This document shows, piece by piece, positions 25,516-35,100 of a stretch of 64,000 nucleotides of DNA. A program made the translations under genes and the position numbers. The first letter of the stretch is position 1. Each line of letters starts with the position of its first letter. Origin of the DNA: Microbacterium forte (GTDB taxonomy: Bacteria; Actinomycetota; Actinomycetes; Actinomycetales; Microbacteriaceae); assembly GCF_031885415.1 (NCBI RefSeq), contig NZ_CP116871.1:1612001-1676000 (forward strand), read 5' to 3'. Below the pieces are notes generated by a model that searched no databases, had not been told where the DNA came from, and saw nothing but the letters and a program-made list of their open reading frames with translations.

Positions 25516-26459
25516 CCACTGCCACCACGACGGGGGCGGATGCCACGGCATCCGCCCCCGTCCCCCTCGCTCCGGCCGGCGCCGGGCCCGTCGTCTCGGG
25601 GGCCCGGCGCTCGGCGCCGTCCGCGGCCTGGCTCGGTCTCGTGCCCTTCACCGCCTATGTGCTGCTCTTCCTCGCCGTTCCGACGATCCTCGCGATCGGC
25701 TCGGGCTTCTTCACGGAGGACGGCTCGTTCACCTGGTCGAACGTCTCGGCCCTCGGCGATCCCGTGGTTCTCACGACGTTCGCGAACTCGGGCGGGCTCT
25801 CGCTGCTGACAGCCCTGGTCGGCGCGATCCTCGGAGCCCTCGTCTGCTACGCCCTGCTCGGCATGAACCCCGACGGCGCCGTGCGCTCGACCGTGGATGC
25901 CGCGGCCGGCGTGCTGGCCCAGTTCGGTGGTGTGATGCTCGCGTTCGCCTTCATCGCGACGATCGGCATCCAGGGCGTCGTCACGCTCTTCCTCAAGGAC
26001 GACCTCGGCGTCGACATCTTCGCGAACGGCACCTGGCTCTACGAGCTCCCCGGCCTGATCCTGCCGTACATCTACTTCCAGATCCCCCTCATGGTGATCA
26101 CGTTCATGCCCGCCCTCGCCGCGCTCAAGCCGCAGTGGGCCGAGGCGAACCTCACGCTCGGCGGCACACGCTCGAGCTTCTGGCTGCGCATCGGCATCCC
26201 GGTGCTGGCGCCCTCGTTTCTCGCGAGCCTTCTGCTGCTGTTCGCGAACGCCTTCTCTTCCTACGCCACGGCCGCAGCACTCGCCAGCCAGGGCGCGCAG
26301 ATCGTCCCGCTTCAGATCCGGGCCGCGCTCACCAGCGAGACCGTGCTCGGCCGCGAGAACCTGGCCGGCGCACTCGCGCTCGGCATGATCGTGATCGTCG
26401 GAGTCGTCATGGGCCTGTACTCGATCATCCAGCGACGAGCCGCGAGGTGGCAGTCATGA
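25512..26459 (+). CDS. ABC importer permease, first subunit (PotB-like)
   Basis: 315-residue permease with six membrane segments. The EAA loop is ANLTLGGTRSSFWLRIGIPVL near residue 213. The GTG start at 25512 overlaps the stop of the binding-protein gene by four bases. The first 40 residues are an unusual alanine/glycine/proline-rich extension, and the DNA encoding it folds into two strong hairpins (25529-25562 and 25579-25610). The start codon of the second permease overlaps its stop (ATGA). Confidence 0.9.
   Translation: MTTATTTGADATASAPVPLAPAGAGPVVSGARRSAPSAAWLGLVPFTAYVLLFLAVPTILAIGSGFFTEDGSFTWSNVSALGDPVVLTTFANSGGLSLLTALVGAILGALVCYALLGMNPDGAVRSTVDAAAGVLAQFGGVMLAFAFIATIGIQGVVTLFLKDDLGVDIFANGTWLYELPGLILPYIYFQIPLMVITFMPALAALKPQWAEANLTLGGTRSSFWLRIGIPVLAPSFLASLLLLFANAFSSYATAAALASQGAQIVPLQIRAALTSETVLGRENLAGALALGMIVIVGVVMGLYSIIQRRAARWQS
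25529..25610 (+). promoter_or_regulatory. Two strong hairpins inside the 5' end of the permease gene
   Basis: Hairpin 1 has perfect 16-bp arms at 25529-25544 and 25547-25562 with a 2-base centre. Hairpin 2 pairs gcgccgggccc (25579-25589) with gggcccggcgc (25600-25610). Both lie just after the binding-protein stop codon. They probably protect the upstream mRNA or reduce read-through, giving more binding protein than permease. Confidence 0.55.
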
Positions 26460-27250
26460 ACCGTCTCGGCCCCTCTCTTGCGACCCGCTGGATCATCGGC
26501 ATCGCCGTCGGCGCCTTCTTCGCCATCCCGCTGATCTCCACGTTCCTCTACACGCTGCGTCAGACCGACGGCACCCTCGGCCTCGAGCGCTGGTTCGCGC
26601 TGTTCGACCCTGCGAAGTCTGCGGCCATCAAGCCGATCTGGATGGGGCTCGGCAACTCGCTGATCCTGGCCGTGGTGACGGTCGCGATCGTGCTCCTCCT
26701 GCTCGCGCCGACGATGATCCTGGTCAACCTGCGCTTCGCGAAGCTCAAGCCGGTGTTCGAGTTCGCGGTGCTGCTGCCGATCTCGATTCCCGCGATCGTG
26801 CTGGTCGTCGGGCTCGCGCCGATCTACCTGCAGATCGGACGCGCTCTCGGCACGGGCACCTGGACGCTGGCCTTCGCCTACGGCATCACCGTGCTGCCGT
26901 TCGCGTATCGCTCGATCCAGGCCTCCATCGACGCCGCCGACCTGCGCACCCTCGCCGAGGCCGCCCGATCACTCGGTGCGAGCTGGCCGACCGTCGTTCT
27001 CACCGTGCTCGCGCCGAACCTGCGCCAGGGGCTGCTCGCGGCGTCGCTCATCTCGATCGCCGTCGTGCTCGGCGAGTTCACGATCGCGTCGCTCCTCAAC
27101 CGCCAGGTGTTCCAGACGGCGATGGTCGTCGTCCAGAAGCAGGACCCGTACGCACCGGCCATCTTCACCCTGCTGGCGCTGCTGTTCGTCTTCCTCCTGC
27201 TCCTCCTCATCGGCCGCGTCGCGCGCGGCAACGGAAAGGCCCGCTCATGA
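26456..27250 (+). CDS. ABC importer permease, second subunit (PotC-like)
   Basis: 264-residue permease with six membrane segments. The EAA loop is TLAEAARSLGASWPTVVLTVL near residue 163. The start ATG at 26456 overlaps the stop of the first permease. Longer in-frame readings lie inside the other permease and are artefacts. Its own stop overlaps the ATPase start. Together the two permeases form the heterodimeric channel of this importer. Confidence 0.9.
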   Translation: MNRLGPSLATRWIIGIAVGAFFAIPLISTFLYTLRQTDGTLGLERWFALFDPAKSAAIKPIWMGLGNSLILAVVTVAIVLLLLAPTMILVNLRFAKLKPVFEFAVLLPISIPAIVLVVGLAPIYLQIGRALGTGTWTLAFAYGITVLPFAYRSIQASIDAADLRTLAEAARSLGASWPTVVLTVLAPNLRQGLLAASLISIAVVLGEFTIASLLNRQVFQTAMVVVQKQDPYAPAIFTLLALLFVFLLLLLIGRVARGNGKARS

Positions 27251-28326
27251 CCCTCCCCCAGACCGCCGACAACATGCTCCTCGCCGAGGCCGGCGAGGGC
27301 ACGCGTGTGCAGCTGCAGAGCATCGTGAAGAGCTACTCGGGCAACACGGTGCTGCACGGAGTCGACCTCGACATCGCTCCGGGCGAGTTCGTCTCGCTGC
27401 TCGGTCCGTCGGGCTGCGGCAAGACCACGCTGCTGCGGGTGCTCGCGGGGCTCGAAGGTCTCGACAGCGGCGCGGTGCTTCTCGGCGGAAGCGATGTGTC
27501 CCGCGTCCCGACGAACAAGCGCGACATCGGCATGGTCTTCCAGTCCTATTCGCTGTTCCCGCATCTGCGCGTCGCGGAGAACACGGCGTTCGGATTGCGC
27601 CGCCGTGGACTCGGCAAGGCAGAGGCCTCGAAGCGTGCTCTCGACGCCCTGGCCCTGGTGGGGCTCGCCGACTTCGCCGACCGCTTTCCGCATCAGCTCT
27701 CCGGTGGCCAGCAGCAGCGCGTGGCGCTGGCCCGTGCACTCGTGACCGAGCCGAAGGTGCTGCTGCTCGACGAGCCGCTGTCGGCCCTCGACGCGAAGGT
27801 GCGCGTGCAGCTGCGTGACGAGATCCGCCGCATCCAGCTGCGGCTCGGCATCACCACCGTCTTCGTGACGCACGACCAGGAGGAGGCGCTGGCGGTCTCC
27901 GACCGGATCGCCGTGATGAACGCAGGGACCATCGAGCAGATCGGCACCCCCGAGCAGCTGTACACGACGCCGTCGACCGCAGGTGTCGCCGCCTTCGTCG
28001 GTCTCTCGAGTGTCGTCTCGGGCGTCGCCGAGGGCGACCACGTCGTGGTGTGGGGACAGAAGCTGCCGCTGCAGGCTCAGGCCGACGGACCGGTCGACGT
28101 CTACCTGCGCCCGGAGAACGTGCACTTCGCGTCCGAGGCGGATGCCGCGACCGATGCGCTCGTGCAGGAGAGCACGTTCCTGGGCAGCATGCGCCGCACG
28201 CTCGTCCGCACCGAATCGGGCGAGCTGGTGCGTCTGCAGCACGCCCCCGGCATTCATCCGGCGTTCGGAGATCGTGTGCGGATCGCCGTCGCGCCCGAGC
28301 CCGTGGCCGTGCATCCGCGCGGCTGA
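27247..28326 (+). CDS. ABC importer ATPase (PotA/FbpC-like)
   Basis: 359-residue ATPase. Walker A GPSGCGKT is at residues 53-60, the signature LSGGQQQR near 155, Walker B VLLLDEPLSALD just after it, and the H-loop VTHDQEEAL near 205. Residues from about 250 form a TOBE-type regulatory domain (YLRPENVHFASEAD), as in PotA and FbpC. The stop of the second permease overlaps its ATG, completing a four-gene cascade of overlaps. Two small hairpins follow at 28355-28387. Confidence 0.93.
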   Translation: MTLPQTADNMLLAEAGEGTRVQLQSIVKSYSGNTVLHGVDLDIAPGEFVSLLGPSGCGKTTLLRVLAGLEGLDSGAVLLGGSDVSRVPTNKRDIGMVFQSYSLFPHLRVAENTAFGLRRRGLGKAEASKRALDALALVGLADFADRFPHQLSGGQQQRVALARALVTEPKVLLLDEPLSALDAKVRVQLRDEIRRIQLRLGITTVFVTHDQEEALAVSDRIAVMNAGTIEQIGTPEQLYTTPSTAGVAAFVGLSSVVSGVAEGDHVVVWGQKLPLQAQADGPVDVYLRPENVHFASEADAATDALVQESTFLGSMRRTLVRTESGELVRLQHAPGIHPAFGDRVRIAVAPEPVAVHPRG

Positions 28327-28354
28327 ATCGCGCTCTATCCGTGGGCCAGTACTC

Positions 28355-28387
28355 CGGGATACCGTGATCCCGAGGGGCGCCGCCCCT
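28355..28387 (+). terminator. Two short hairpins after the ABC importer operon
   Basis: cgggat/atcccg (28355-28360/28367-28372) is followed at once by aggggc/gcccct (28373-28378/28382-28387). They lie between the ATPase stop and the YegP gene and may act as a weak terminator or processing site. Confidence 0.4.
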
Positions 28388-28413
28388 TCGACACGACAGA
28401 GAAAGGACGCCTC

Positions 28414-28593
28414 ATGGCAGGCAAGTTCGAGCTGTACGCCGACCGCTCAGGTGGGTACAGGTTCCGCCTCAAAGCCGGAAACGGTGAAGTCATCGCGACC
28501 AGCGAAAGCTACACCACGAAGGCCGCCGCCAAGAACGGGATCGAGTCGGTGAAGACCAACGCCCCGGGCGCAGAAGTCGTCGACGTCGACTGA
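28414..28593 (+). CDS. YegP-family (DUF1508) small protein
   Basis: 59-residue protein with one YegP unit: FELYADRSGGYRFRLKAGNG, then EVIATSESYTTKAAAKNGIE and a valine/asparagine tail ending VVDVD. The fold is a small beta-sheet; in other bacteria one- or two-unit forms occur and function is unknown, sometimes linked to stress. A GAAAGGA ribosome binding site lies six bases before the ATG. It stands alone, followed by a very strong bidirectional terminator. Confidence 0.88.
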   Translation: MAGKFELYADRSGGYRFRLKAGNGEVIATSESYTTKAAAKNGIESVKTNAPGAEVVDVD

Positions 28594-28610
28594 CTTCCGA
28601 GTTCACGCGT

Positions 28611-28663
28611 CACACACAGAGACCCCCTCCTGCTGTTTCCTCAGGAGGGGGTCTCTGTGTGTG
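28611..28663. terminator. Perfect 21-bp bidirectional terminator
   Basis: The arms at 28611-28631 and 28643-28663 are perfect reverse complements over 21 bases, with an 11-base T-rich loop. It separates the plus-strand YegP gene from the minus-strand amino acid importer. Confidence 0.85.
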
Positions 28664-28676
28664 AAGCGTCAGACGA

Positions 28677-29432
28677 TCAGAGCACGCGGGCCAGGAAGTC
28701 CTGCGTGCGCGGATGCTGCGGGTTGGCGAGCACCTCGCGCGGGTCGCCCTCTTCGACGATGTGTCCGCCGTCCATGAAGATCAGTCGCGACCCGACCTCG
28801 CGGGCGAAGCCCATCTCGTGCGTGACGACGAGCATCGTCATTCCCTCATCCGCGAGTGAGCGCATCACCTGCAGCACCTCGCCGACGAGCTCCGGGTCGA
28901 GCGCCGACGTCGGCTCGTCGAACAGCATCATGTCGGGGTTCATGCACAGCGCGCGCGCGATGGCGACGCGCTGCTGCTGACCGCCCGAGAGGTGTCCGGG
29001 AAAGGCGTCAGCCTTCTCGGAGAGGCCGACGCGTCCGAGCATCTCCTTCGCGACCCGCTCAGCCTCGGCCTTCGACCGCTTCTTCACGCGCTGCTGCGCG
29101 ATCATGAGGTTGCCCATCACGTCGAGGTGGGGGAAGAGGTTGAAGCTCTGGAACACCATGCCGATGCGCGTGCGCACGCGGTCGATGTCGACGTCGGGGT
29201 CGGTGATGTCGATGCCCTCGATGAGCACCTTGCCCCCGGTCGGCTCCTCGAGCAGGTTCACCGAGCGCAGCAGCGTCGACTTTCCGGAACCCGACGGGCC
29301 GATGATGCAGACGACCTCGCCAGCGGTGACGGTGAGGTCGATGCCCTTGAGCACCTCGTTGTCGCCGAAGCTCTTCACGAGCCCCTGCAGGTCGATCGCC
29401 GGCGCGTGGACGTCAATCAGATCGGTGATCAT
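28677..29432 (-). CDS. Polar amino acid ABC importer ATPase (GlnQ-like)
   Basis: 251-residue ATPase of the GlnQ/HisP group. Walker A GPSGSGKS is at residues 45-52. [10 protein letters not shown] and Walker [15 protein letters not shown] follow, and the H-loop is [12 protein letters not shown]. Its ATG overlaps the permease stop (ATGA), so it is the last gene of binding protein-permease-ATPase. The preference among glutamine, glutamate, cystine or other polar amino acids cannot be told from this subunit. Confidence 0.93.
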   Translation of the reverse strand: MITDLIDVHAPAIDLQGLVKSFGDNEVLKGIDLTVTAGEVVCIIGPSGSGKSTLLRSVNLLEEPTGGKVLIEGIDITDPDVDIDRVRTRIGMVFQSFNLFPHLDVMGNLMIAQQRVKKRSKAEAERVAKEMLGRVGLSEKADAFPGHLSGGQQQRVAIARALCMNPDMMLFDEPTSALDPELVGEVLQVMRSLADEGMTMLVVTHEMGFAREVGSRLIFMDGGHIVEEGDPREVLANPQHPRTQDFLARVL

Positions 29433-30226
29433 CGCTGCCTCGACATCCTTCGTTCCAGGTACGCGCTGAAGCGCGTGAGGGGGATCGTCACGATCAGGTA
29501 GAGCGCCGCCGCCATGATCAACGGCGTTCCGTTGGCGTTCTGCGTGCTCGCGTCACGCGCGAAGTTCGTGAGTTCCTTCGACCAGATGAAGGAGCCGGCG
29601 ACGAAGAGCAGCGAGGTGTCCTTCAGCAGCAGCACGAACTCGTTGGTCAGCGGCGGGATGATGATGCGGAACCCCTGTGGCACCACGATCCAGAACGTCG
29701 TCTTCATGGGCGACATGCCGAGCGAGCGGGCGGCCTCGGTCTGCCCCTTCGGCACCGCCTGGATACCCGCCCGGATGGTCTCGGCCATGTAGGCGGACGC
29801 CACGAGGATCAGACCGATCAACCCGAGCACCACCGGTCCACCCAGCTTCGTTCCCGGCACGCCGAGTCCGATCGGCAGGATGAAGGCGATGGCGAAGATC
29901 GTGAGGATCGCGGGAAGCCCGCGGAACAGCTCGATCCACGCCGTCGCGATCCATCGGAAGGGCCCGATGCTCGACAGCTTCAGCAGCGCCAGCACGACGC
30001 CGAGCAGCAGGCCACCGGCGAACGCTACGGCCGTGAACCACAGCGTGTTCACGAGCGCCGTCGTGATGATGCCCGGGAGCATCTTCGCCGCGATCTCCGG
30101 ATTGAAGTAGAGCTGCGCGATCCGCGCCCAGTCGGTGCTGACGATCAGCCAGACGGCGACCGCGATCAGCACCGCATAGACGGTGTACCGGTAGAGCTTG
30201 CTCTTCGTGGTGCGCCTCAACGCCAT
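29429..30226 (-). CDS. Polar amino acid ABC importer permease
   Basis: 265-residue His/Glu/Gln/Arg-type permease with five or six membrane segments. The EAA loop is [20 protein letters not shown] near residue 175. I chose the ATG at 30226. A TTG two codons upstream leaves only three bases to the GGGAG ribosome binding site. As the only permease gene, it probably forms a homodimer. It lies 34 bases after the binding-protein gene. Confidence 0.92.
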   Translation of the reverse strand: MALRRTTKSKLYRYTVYAVLIAVAVWLIVSTDWARIAQLYFNPEIAAKMLPGIITTALVNTLWFTAVAFAGGLLLGVVLALLKLSSIGPFRWIATAWIELFRGLPAILTIFAIAFILPIGLGVPGTKLGGPVVLGLIGLILVASAYMAETIRAGIQAVPKGQTEAARSLGMSPMKTTFWIVVPQGFRIIIPPLTNEFVLLLKDTSLLFVAGSFIWSKELTNFARDASTQNANGTPLIMAAALYLIVTIPLTRFSAYLERRMSRQR

Positions 30227-30260
30227 TGTCAAGGTCTCCCTGTCCTACGTCGCTCGCCGA

Positions 30261-31076
30261 TTACTTCGCGGTGAAGTAGGTGTCGTAGATCGTCTGGTAG
30301 TCGCCGCTGTCGCGCAGATCCTGCAGCGCACCGTCGATCGCCTCGCGCAGCGCGTCCTTCTCGCCCTTGGCGTATGCGAAGCCGTAGGACTCGCCGGTCT
30401 CGTACTCCTCGACGATCTTGTAGGCGCTGTCGGCCTTCTCGTGCTCGAGGTTCACCGGCTGGTCCTGCAGGATCGCGTCGATCTGCCCGGCCTGCATGGC
30501 GGGCCACAGCTCGCCGTCGGACGGGTACTGCACGAGCTGCGCGCCCTCGGCGTTCTCGGTCGCGTACGCCTCACCGGTCGTGCCCTGCTGCACACCGACG
30601 TTCTTGCCCGAGAGGTCGTCGATCGACTCGATGCCCGAGTCGGTGCGCACCAGCAGCGACTGCAGCGACTCGTAGTACGGCTCGGAGAAGTCGATGTTCG
30701 CCTTGCGCTCGTCGGTGATGGTCATCGCCGAGGCGCCGACGTCGCACTGGCCTGCGGCGAGGGTCGTGCCCGACTGCAGAGCGTCGAATCCGACGTCCTG
30801 CACCGCGAGCTCGAGGTCGAGCTCCTTGGCGATCGCATCGAGCAGGTCGATGTCGAAGCCGGTGTAGCCGGTGCCGTTGTCGCCGCCCTCGAACTCGAAC
30901 GGAGCGTAGGGGATGTCGGAGCAGACCGTCAGCGTGCCCGCCTCGATGAGGCCGTACTCGTCGCCGGCCGCCGGCTCTCCCGAGCCTGCATCTCCGCTGC
31001 CCGTCGCACAGCCGGCGAGGGCGAGAGTGGCGGTCGCGGCGAGCGCGATCCCGGCGATGATGTTGCGACGGCGCAT
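30261..31076 (-). CDS. Polar amino acid ABC importer binding lipoprotein
   Basis: 271-residue family 3 binding protein. The lipobox LAGC gives lipid anchor C23. The mature part has the family pattern: LTVCSDIPYAPFEFEGG, YTGFDIDLLDAIAKEL, the DVGASAMTITDERK segment and the GKNVGVQQGTTGEAYA hinge region. The pattern fits a polar amino acid such as glutamate, glutamine or cystine. AGGAG lies six bases before the ATG. It is the first gene of the operon, divergent from the histone-like gene. Confidence 0.93.
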   Translation of the reverse strand: MRRRNIIAGIALAATATLALAGCATGSGDAGSGEPAAGDEYGLIEAGTLTVCSDIPYAPFEFEGGDNGTGYTGFDIDLLDAIAKELDLELAVQDVGFDALQSGTTLAAGQCDVGASAMTITDERKANIDFSEPYYESLQSLLVRTDSGIESIDDLSGKNVGVQQGTTGEAYATENAEGAQLVQYPSDGELWPAMQAGQIDAILQDQPVNLEHEKADSAYKIVEEYETGESYGFAYAKGEKDALREAIDGALQDLRDSGDYQTIYDTYFTAK

Positions 31077-31178
31077 GTCAGCTCCTGAACGACGAGGGTG
31101 TGAGTGCCCACGGACGGGTAGGAGAACATCTAAACATGCACCACCGGGCCCGACCGGTCGCCAGCCGCCTTCCGCGGA

Positions 31179-31201
31179 TCACATTTGTGTTGCAAGTGTG
31201 A
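31179..31201. promoter_or_regulatory. Imperfect inverted repeat in the divergent region
   Basis: tcacatttg and caagtgtga (31179-31187/31193-31201) match as an inverted repeat except at one position, around a five-base centre. The 236-base region between the amino acid binding-protein gene and the histone-like gene otherwise shows no gene. The site could be an operator for either; no dedicated regulator gene is adjacent. Confidence 0.35.
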
Positions 31202-31312
31202 CGGGATATGACATGGCCCGGGACCGGCGCGGCACCGATTGTTCACCTTGCCTGAGTATCCTCTGTGCCAACTCCCGGGCGGACGCGCTCGGGTCGCACA
31301 GGAGGATCGACC

Positions 31313-32113
31313 ATGGCCAAGAAGAGCCCAGCCCACCGGAATGCCGAGGCAGCACTCGATGCCGCCAAGGATGCCGCGAAGGATGCGAAGAAGCTGATCA
31401 AGACCCTTCCGAAGAAGGCGGCCAAGAAGCTCAAGCCTCTCGTCGAGGACGCGAAGGACGCGGCGAGCGCCTCGAAGAAGAAGATCGCCGACCGGCCCAA
31501 GAAGGTCGCGAAGTCGGCCACCGCCGCCACCGAGCGACTTCAGGAGGCCGCCGCGCGCCTCCAGGCGCCGAAGAAGGCCGACACGAAGAAGGGCGACAAG
31601 AAGAAGTCCGACAAGAAGGACGAGAAGAAGTCCGAGGCGAAGAAGTTGGTCGCTGAGAAAGCCGAGACGAAGAAGCCCGAGGCGAAGAAGCCCGGCGCGA
31701 AGAAGGGCGACGCGAAGAAGTCCGAGACGAAGAACACCTCGCCCTCGAAGAAGGCCGACGCCACGACGTCCGACGCTCTCTCGTCGCCCGCAGTGACGAC
31801 CACCGAGGCGAAGACAGCCCCGGTCGCACCGAAGGCAGCGAAGCCGGCGACCGCAGTGACGCCGGCGACGACGAAGGTCGCCCCTGCTCCCGCGGTCCCC
31901 TCCACGACCACGGCGACGGCTGCCGCTCGTCCGGCGAAGAGGACGGCCACCGCGAGGACCGCGACGCCGAAGTCCGCCGCACCGTCGTCATCCCCGGAGT
32001 CCGAGCTGAGCGATCTCACTGTCGTCGAGCTCCGAGCCCGTGCCCGTGCCGAGGGCCGCACCGGATACTCGCGACTGTCGAAGGCCGCGCTGCTCGACCT
32101 CCTTGCGAACTGA
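31313..32113 (+). CDS. Lysine/alanine-rich histone H1-like protein with C-terminal Rho-N/SAP-like module
   Basis: 266-residue very basic protein. Residues 1-85 are helical and alanine/lysine-rich. Residues of about 90-150 are made of repeats such as KKGDKKKSDKKDEKKSEAKK. Residues 150-225 are an Ala/Thr/Pro/Lys-rich flexible tail like that of HU-type and H1-type proteins. Residues of about 230-266 (LSDLTVVELRARARAEG, then GYSRLSKAALLDLLA) resemble the Rho N-terminal or SAP nucleic-acid-binding module. GGAGG lies before the ATG. It should coat or organise nucleic acid. The Pls-like synthetase begins one base after the stop, so the two are probably co-transcribed. The reason for that link is unknown. 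Confidence 0.85.
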   Translation: MAKKSPAHRNAEAALDAAKDAAKDAKKLIKTLPKKAAKKLKPLVEDAKDAASASKKKIADRPKKVAKSATAATERLQEAAARLQAPKKADTKKGDKKKSDKKDEKKSEAKKLVAEKAETKKPEAKKPGAKKGDAKKSETKNTSPSKKADATTSDALSSPAVTTTEAKTAPVAPKAAKPATAVTPATTKVAPAPAVPSTTTATAAARPAKRTATARTATPKSAAPSSSPESELSDLTVVELRARARAEGRTGYSRLSKAALLDLLAN

Positions 32114-32114
32114 C

Positions 32115-35100
32115 GTGCAGGAGGCGCTCGACCGCGCTGCCGAGGCGCCACTCCCCCGCACACTGATCGACATCCTCCGCGACACCACCGAGCAGTATCC
32201 CGACGCGTCAGCGGTCGAGGACGCCGACGGCGCGGTGAGCTACGCGGAACTGCTGGCGCAGGTGTGGCGCACGGCTGCCGTGCTGCGAGAGCAGGGCGTG
32301 AGTCAGGGCGATCGCGTCGGCATCAGGATGACGTCGGGTCGCCGTGACCTCTACATCGCGATCCTCGGCGCGATGGCTGCCGGCGCGGCATACGTCCCGG
32401 TCGACGCGGACGACCCCCAGGAGCGGGCCGATCTCGTCTTCCGTGAGGCGCGCATCGTCGGCATGATCACCGATGCGGGATACCTCCCCGCGGACACCTC
32501 TGATGCGAGGCAGCTGTTCTCCAGCGCGGCACCCCACCCGAGCACGTCGGCGGTGCCCGTCGTCACCCCGCCCACCGTCGACGACGATGCCTGGATCATC
32601 TTCACCTCCGGCTCGACGGGGGTTCCCAAGGGCGTCGCCGTCTCACACCGTTCCGCAGCGGCCTTCGTCGACGCCGAGGCACGCCTGTTCCTGCAGGATG
32701 CCCCACTGGGCCCCGGCGACCGCGTGCTCGCGGGCCTCTCGGTCGCGTTCGACGCATCCTGCGAAGAGATGTGGCTCGCCTGGGGCCACGGCGCATGCCT
32801 CGTTCCGGCGCCGAGGGCGCTGGTCAGGTCGGGCGAGGATCTGGGCCCCTGGCTGCTCGGGCACGGGATCACCGTCGTCTCGACGGTTCCCACGCTCGCA
32901 GCCCTGTGGCCCCAGGATGCGATCGAGAACGTGCGCCTGCTGATCTTCGGAGGCGAGGCCTGCCCACCAGAACTGGTCGCCCGACTGGCATCCGATGGAC
33001 GCGAGATCTGGAACACGTACGGCCCGACCGAGGCCACCGTCGTCGCCTGCGCTTCTCTCATGGACGGCACCGGCCCCGTGCGCATCGGCCTGCCTCTGGA
33101 CGGCTGGTCGCTGGCCGTGGTCGACGCAGAAGGTCAGCGCGTCGCCGACGGCGAAGCGGGCGAGCTGATCATCGGCGGCGTCGGCCTCGCCCGCTACCTC
33201 GACCCGGTCAAGGACGCCGAGAAGTACGCCCCGATGCCGACGCTCGGCTGGGACCGCGCCTATCGCTCCGGCGACGTCGTGCGCGTCGAGCCCGAGGGCC
33301 TGATCTTCCAGGGCCGTGCCGACGACCAGGTCAAGATCGGCGGTCGCCGCATCGAGCTCGGCGAGGTCGAGGCGGCGCTGCAGGGGCTGAGCTCGGTCTC
33401 GGCGGCGACCGTGGTCGTGCAGAAGAGCGATGCCGGCATGCCGATCCTCGTCGGCTATGTGGTTCCCGACGACGGATTCGACCGGCAGGTGGCGCGCGGC
33501 GAGCTCGCCGAGATGCTGCCGGCTCCCCTGATCCCGCTGCTCGCGATCGTCGATGATCTGCCCGTACGCACGTCGGGCAAGGTCGACAAGGCGGCTCTTC
33601 CGTGGCCCCTCGATTCCGGCGACGCGGGCGAATCCTCGCTCTCCGGAACCGCCGCGTGGCTCGCCGAGCAGTGGTTCGCCGTGCTCGGCATCCGCCCGAG
33701 CGATGAGGACGCCGACTTCTTCCAGCTGGGCGGAGGCTCGCTCGCCGCCGCCCAGCTGGTCTCGCGCCTGCGCACCCGCGCACCCGAGTTCACGATGACC
33801 GACGTCTACGACCTGCCGAGACTGCGTCAGATGGCCGATGCCGTCGACGAAGAGGCCGACGATGAGGACACCGCGGAACGGGTCTTCAGCCAGCAGACAC
33901 CCACACCGCGGCGGATGCAGTGGGTGCAGACCATCGCCGGGTTGCCGCTGTTCGTGTTCACCGGCATCCGCTGGCTGCTCTTCCTGCTCACCGCGAGCTG
34001 GATCCTGCGCCTGTCACCCGGATTCGAGTTCCTTCCCGCCGTCCCGGTGTGGACGATCATCGTCGGCCTGGTGGTCTTCGTGACCCCGCTGGGCAAGATG
34101 ACGATCGCCGCGGTCGCCGCCCGCCTGCTGCTCGCGGGACTCCGGCCCGGCGACTACCCGCGGGGCGGCGGCGTGCACCTGCGCCTGTGGCTCGCCGAGC
34201 AGATCGCGCAGCAGGTCGACCCGGTGGGACTCGCAGGCGCGCCCTGGGTCGTGTACTACGCCAGGGCGCTCGGCGCGCGCATCCACAAGGACGTCGATCT
34301 GCACACGGTGCCCCCGATCACGGGCATGCTCGACATCGGGTCCGGCGCCTCGATCGAGCCCGAGGTCGACCTCACCGGGTACTGGATCGACGGCGACACC
34401 GTGCGCATCGGCGGCATCCGCATCGGCGCCGACTCGACGATCGGCGCACGAAGCACCCTCGCCCCCGGCACGAAGATCGGCCGCGGCGCCGAGATCGCAC
34501 CCGGTTCAGCCGTGTTCGGCCGCGTGCGGTCGGGGCAGCGCTGGGCCGGATCCCCGGCGGCCCGCGTCGGCGGCGTCTCGAAGCCGTTCGCAGCCGGTCG
34601 CCCGCCGAGCCGCACCCGTTGGCTGTGGGCCTACGCCGCGTCCTCGGCGTTCCTCGGCATCCTGCCGGTCATCTCTCTGGCGACCGGGGCGTGGGTGGTG
34701 GCGCTCGGCATCCGAGGAGCAGACTCCCTCACTGCCACCGTTCCCGGCATCCTGGCGCTGCTCGTTCCTGCTGTGCTTCTCTCGGGCGTGGTCTTCGCCG
34801 CCCTCGTGCTGGTTCTCGTGCGCGTGCTCGGGGTGGGTCTCGGCGAAGGCGTGTACCCGGTGCGCTCTCGCGTCGCGTGGCAGGCGTGGACGACCGAACG
34901 CCTTCTCGATTCTGCTCGCACCTTCCTCTTCCCGCTGTACTCCAGCAGCTTCACCCCGTTCTGGCTGCGTGCCCTCGGCGCCGACGTCGGTCGCGATGTC
35001 GAGGCGTCGACCGTGCTGCTCATCCCGAAGCTCACGACGATCGCCGACGGCGCGTTCCTCGCCGACGACACCATGGTCGCGACCTACGAGCTGCAGGGCG

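Noticed and set aside
26135..26455. Longer reading of the second ABC permease
   Set aside because: It lies inside the first permease gene in another frame. The ATG at 26456 overlaps the previous stop as in the rest of this operon.
31560..31740. Repetitive lysine codons in the histone-like gene as a CRISPR or tandem-repeat array
   Set aside because: The units vary in length and follow codon boundaries. They are low-complexity protein repeats, with no spacers or conserved direct repeat.
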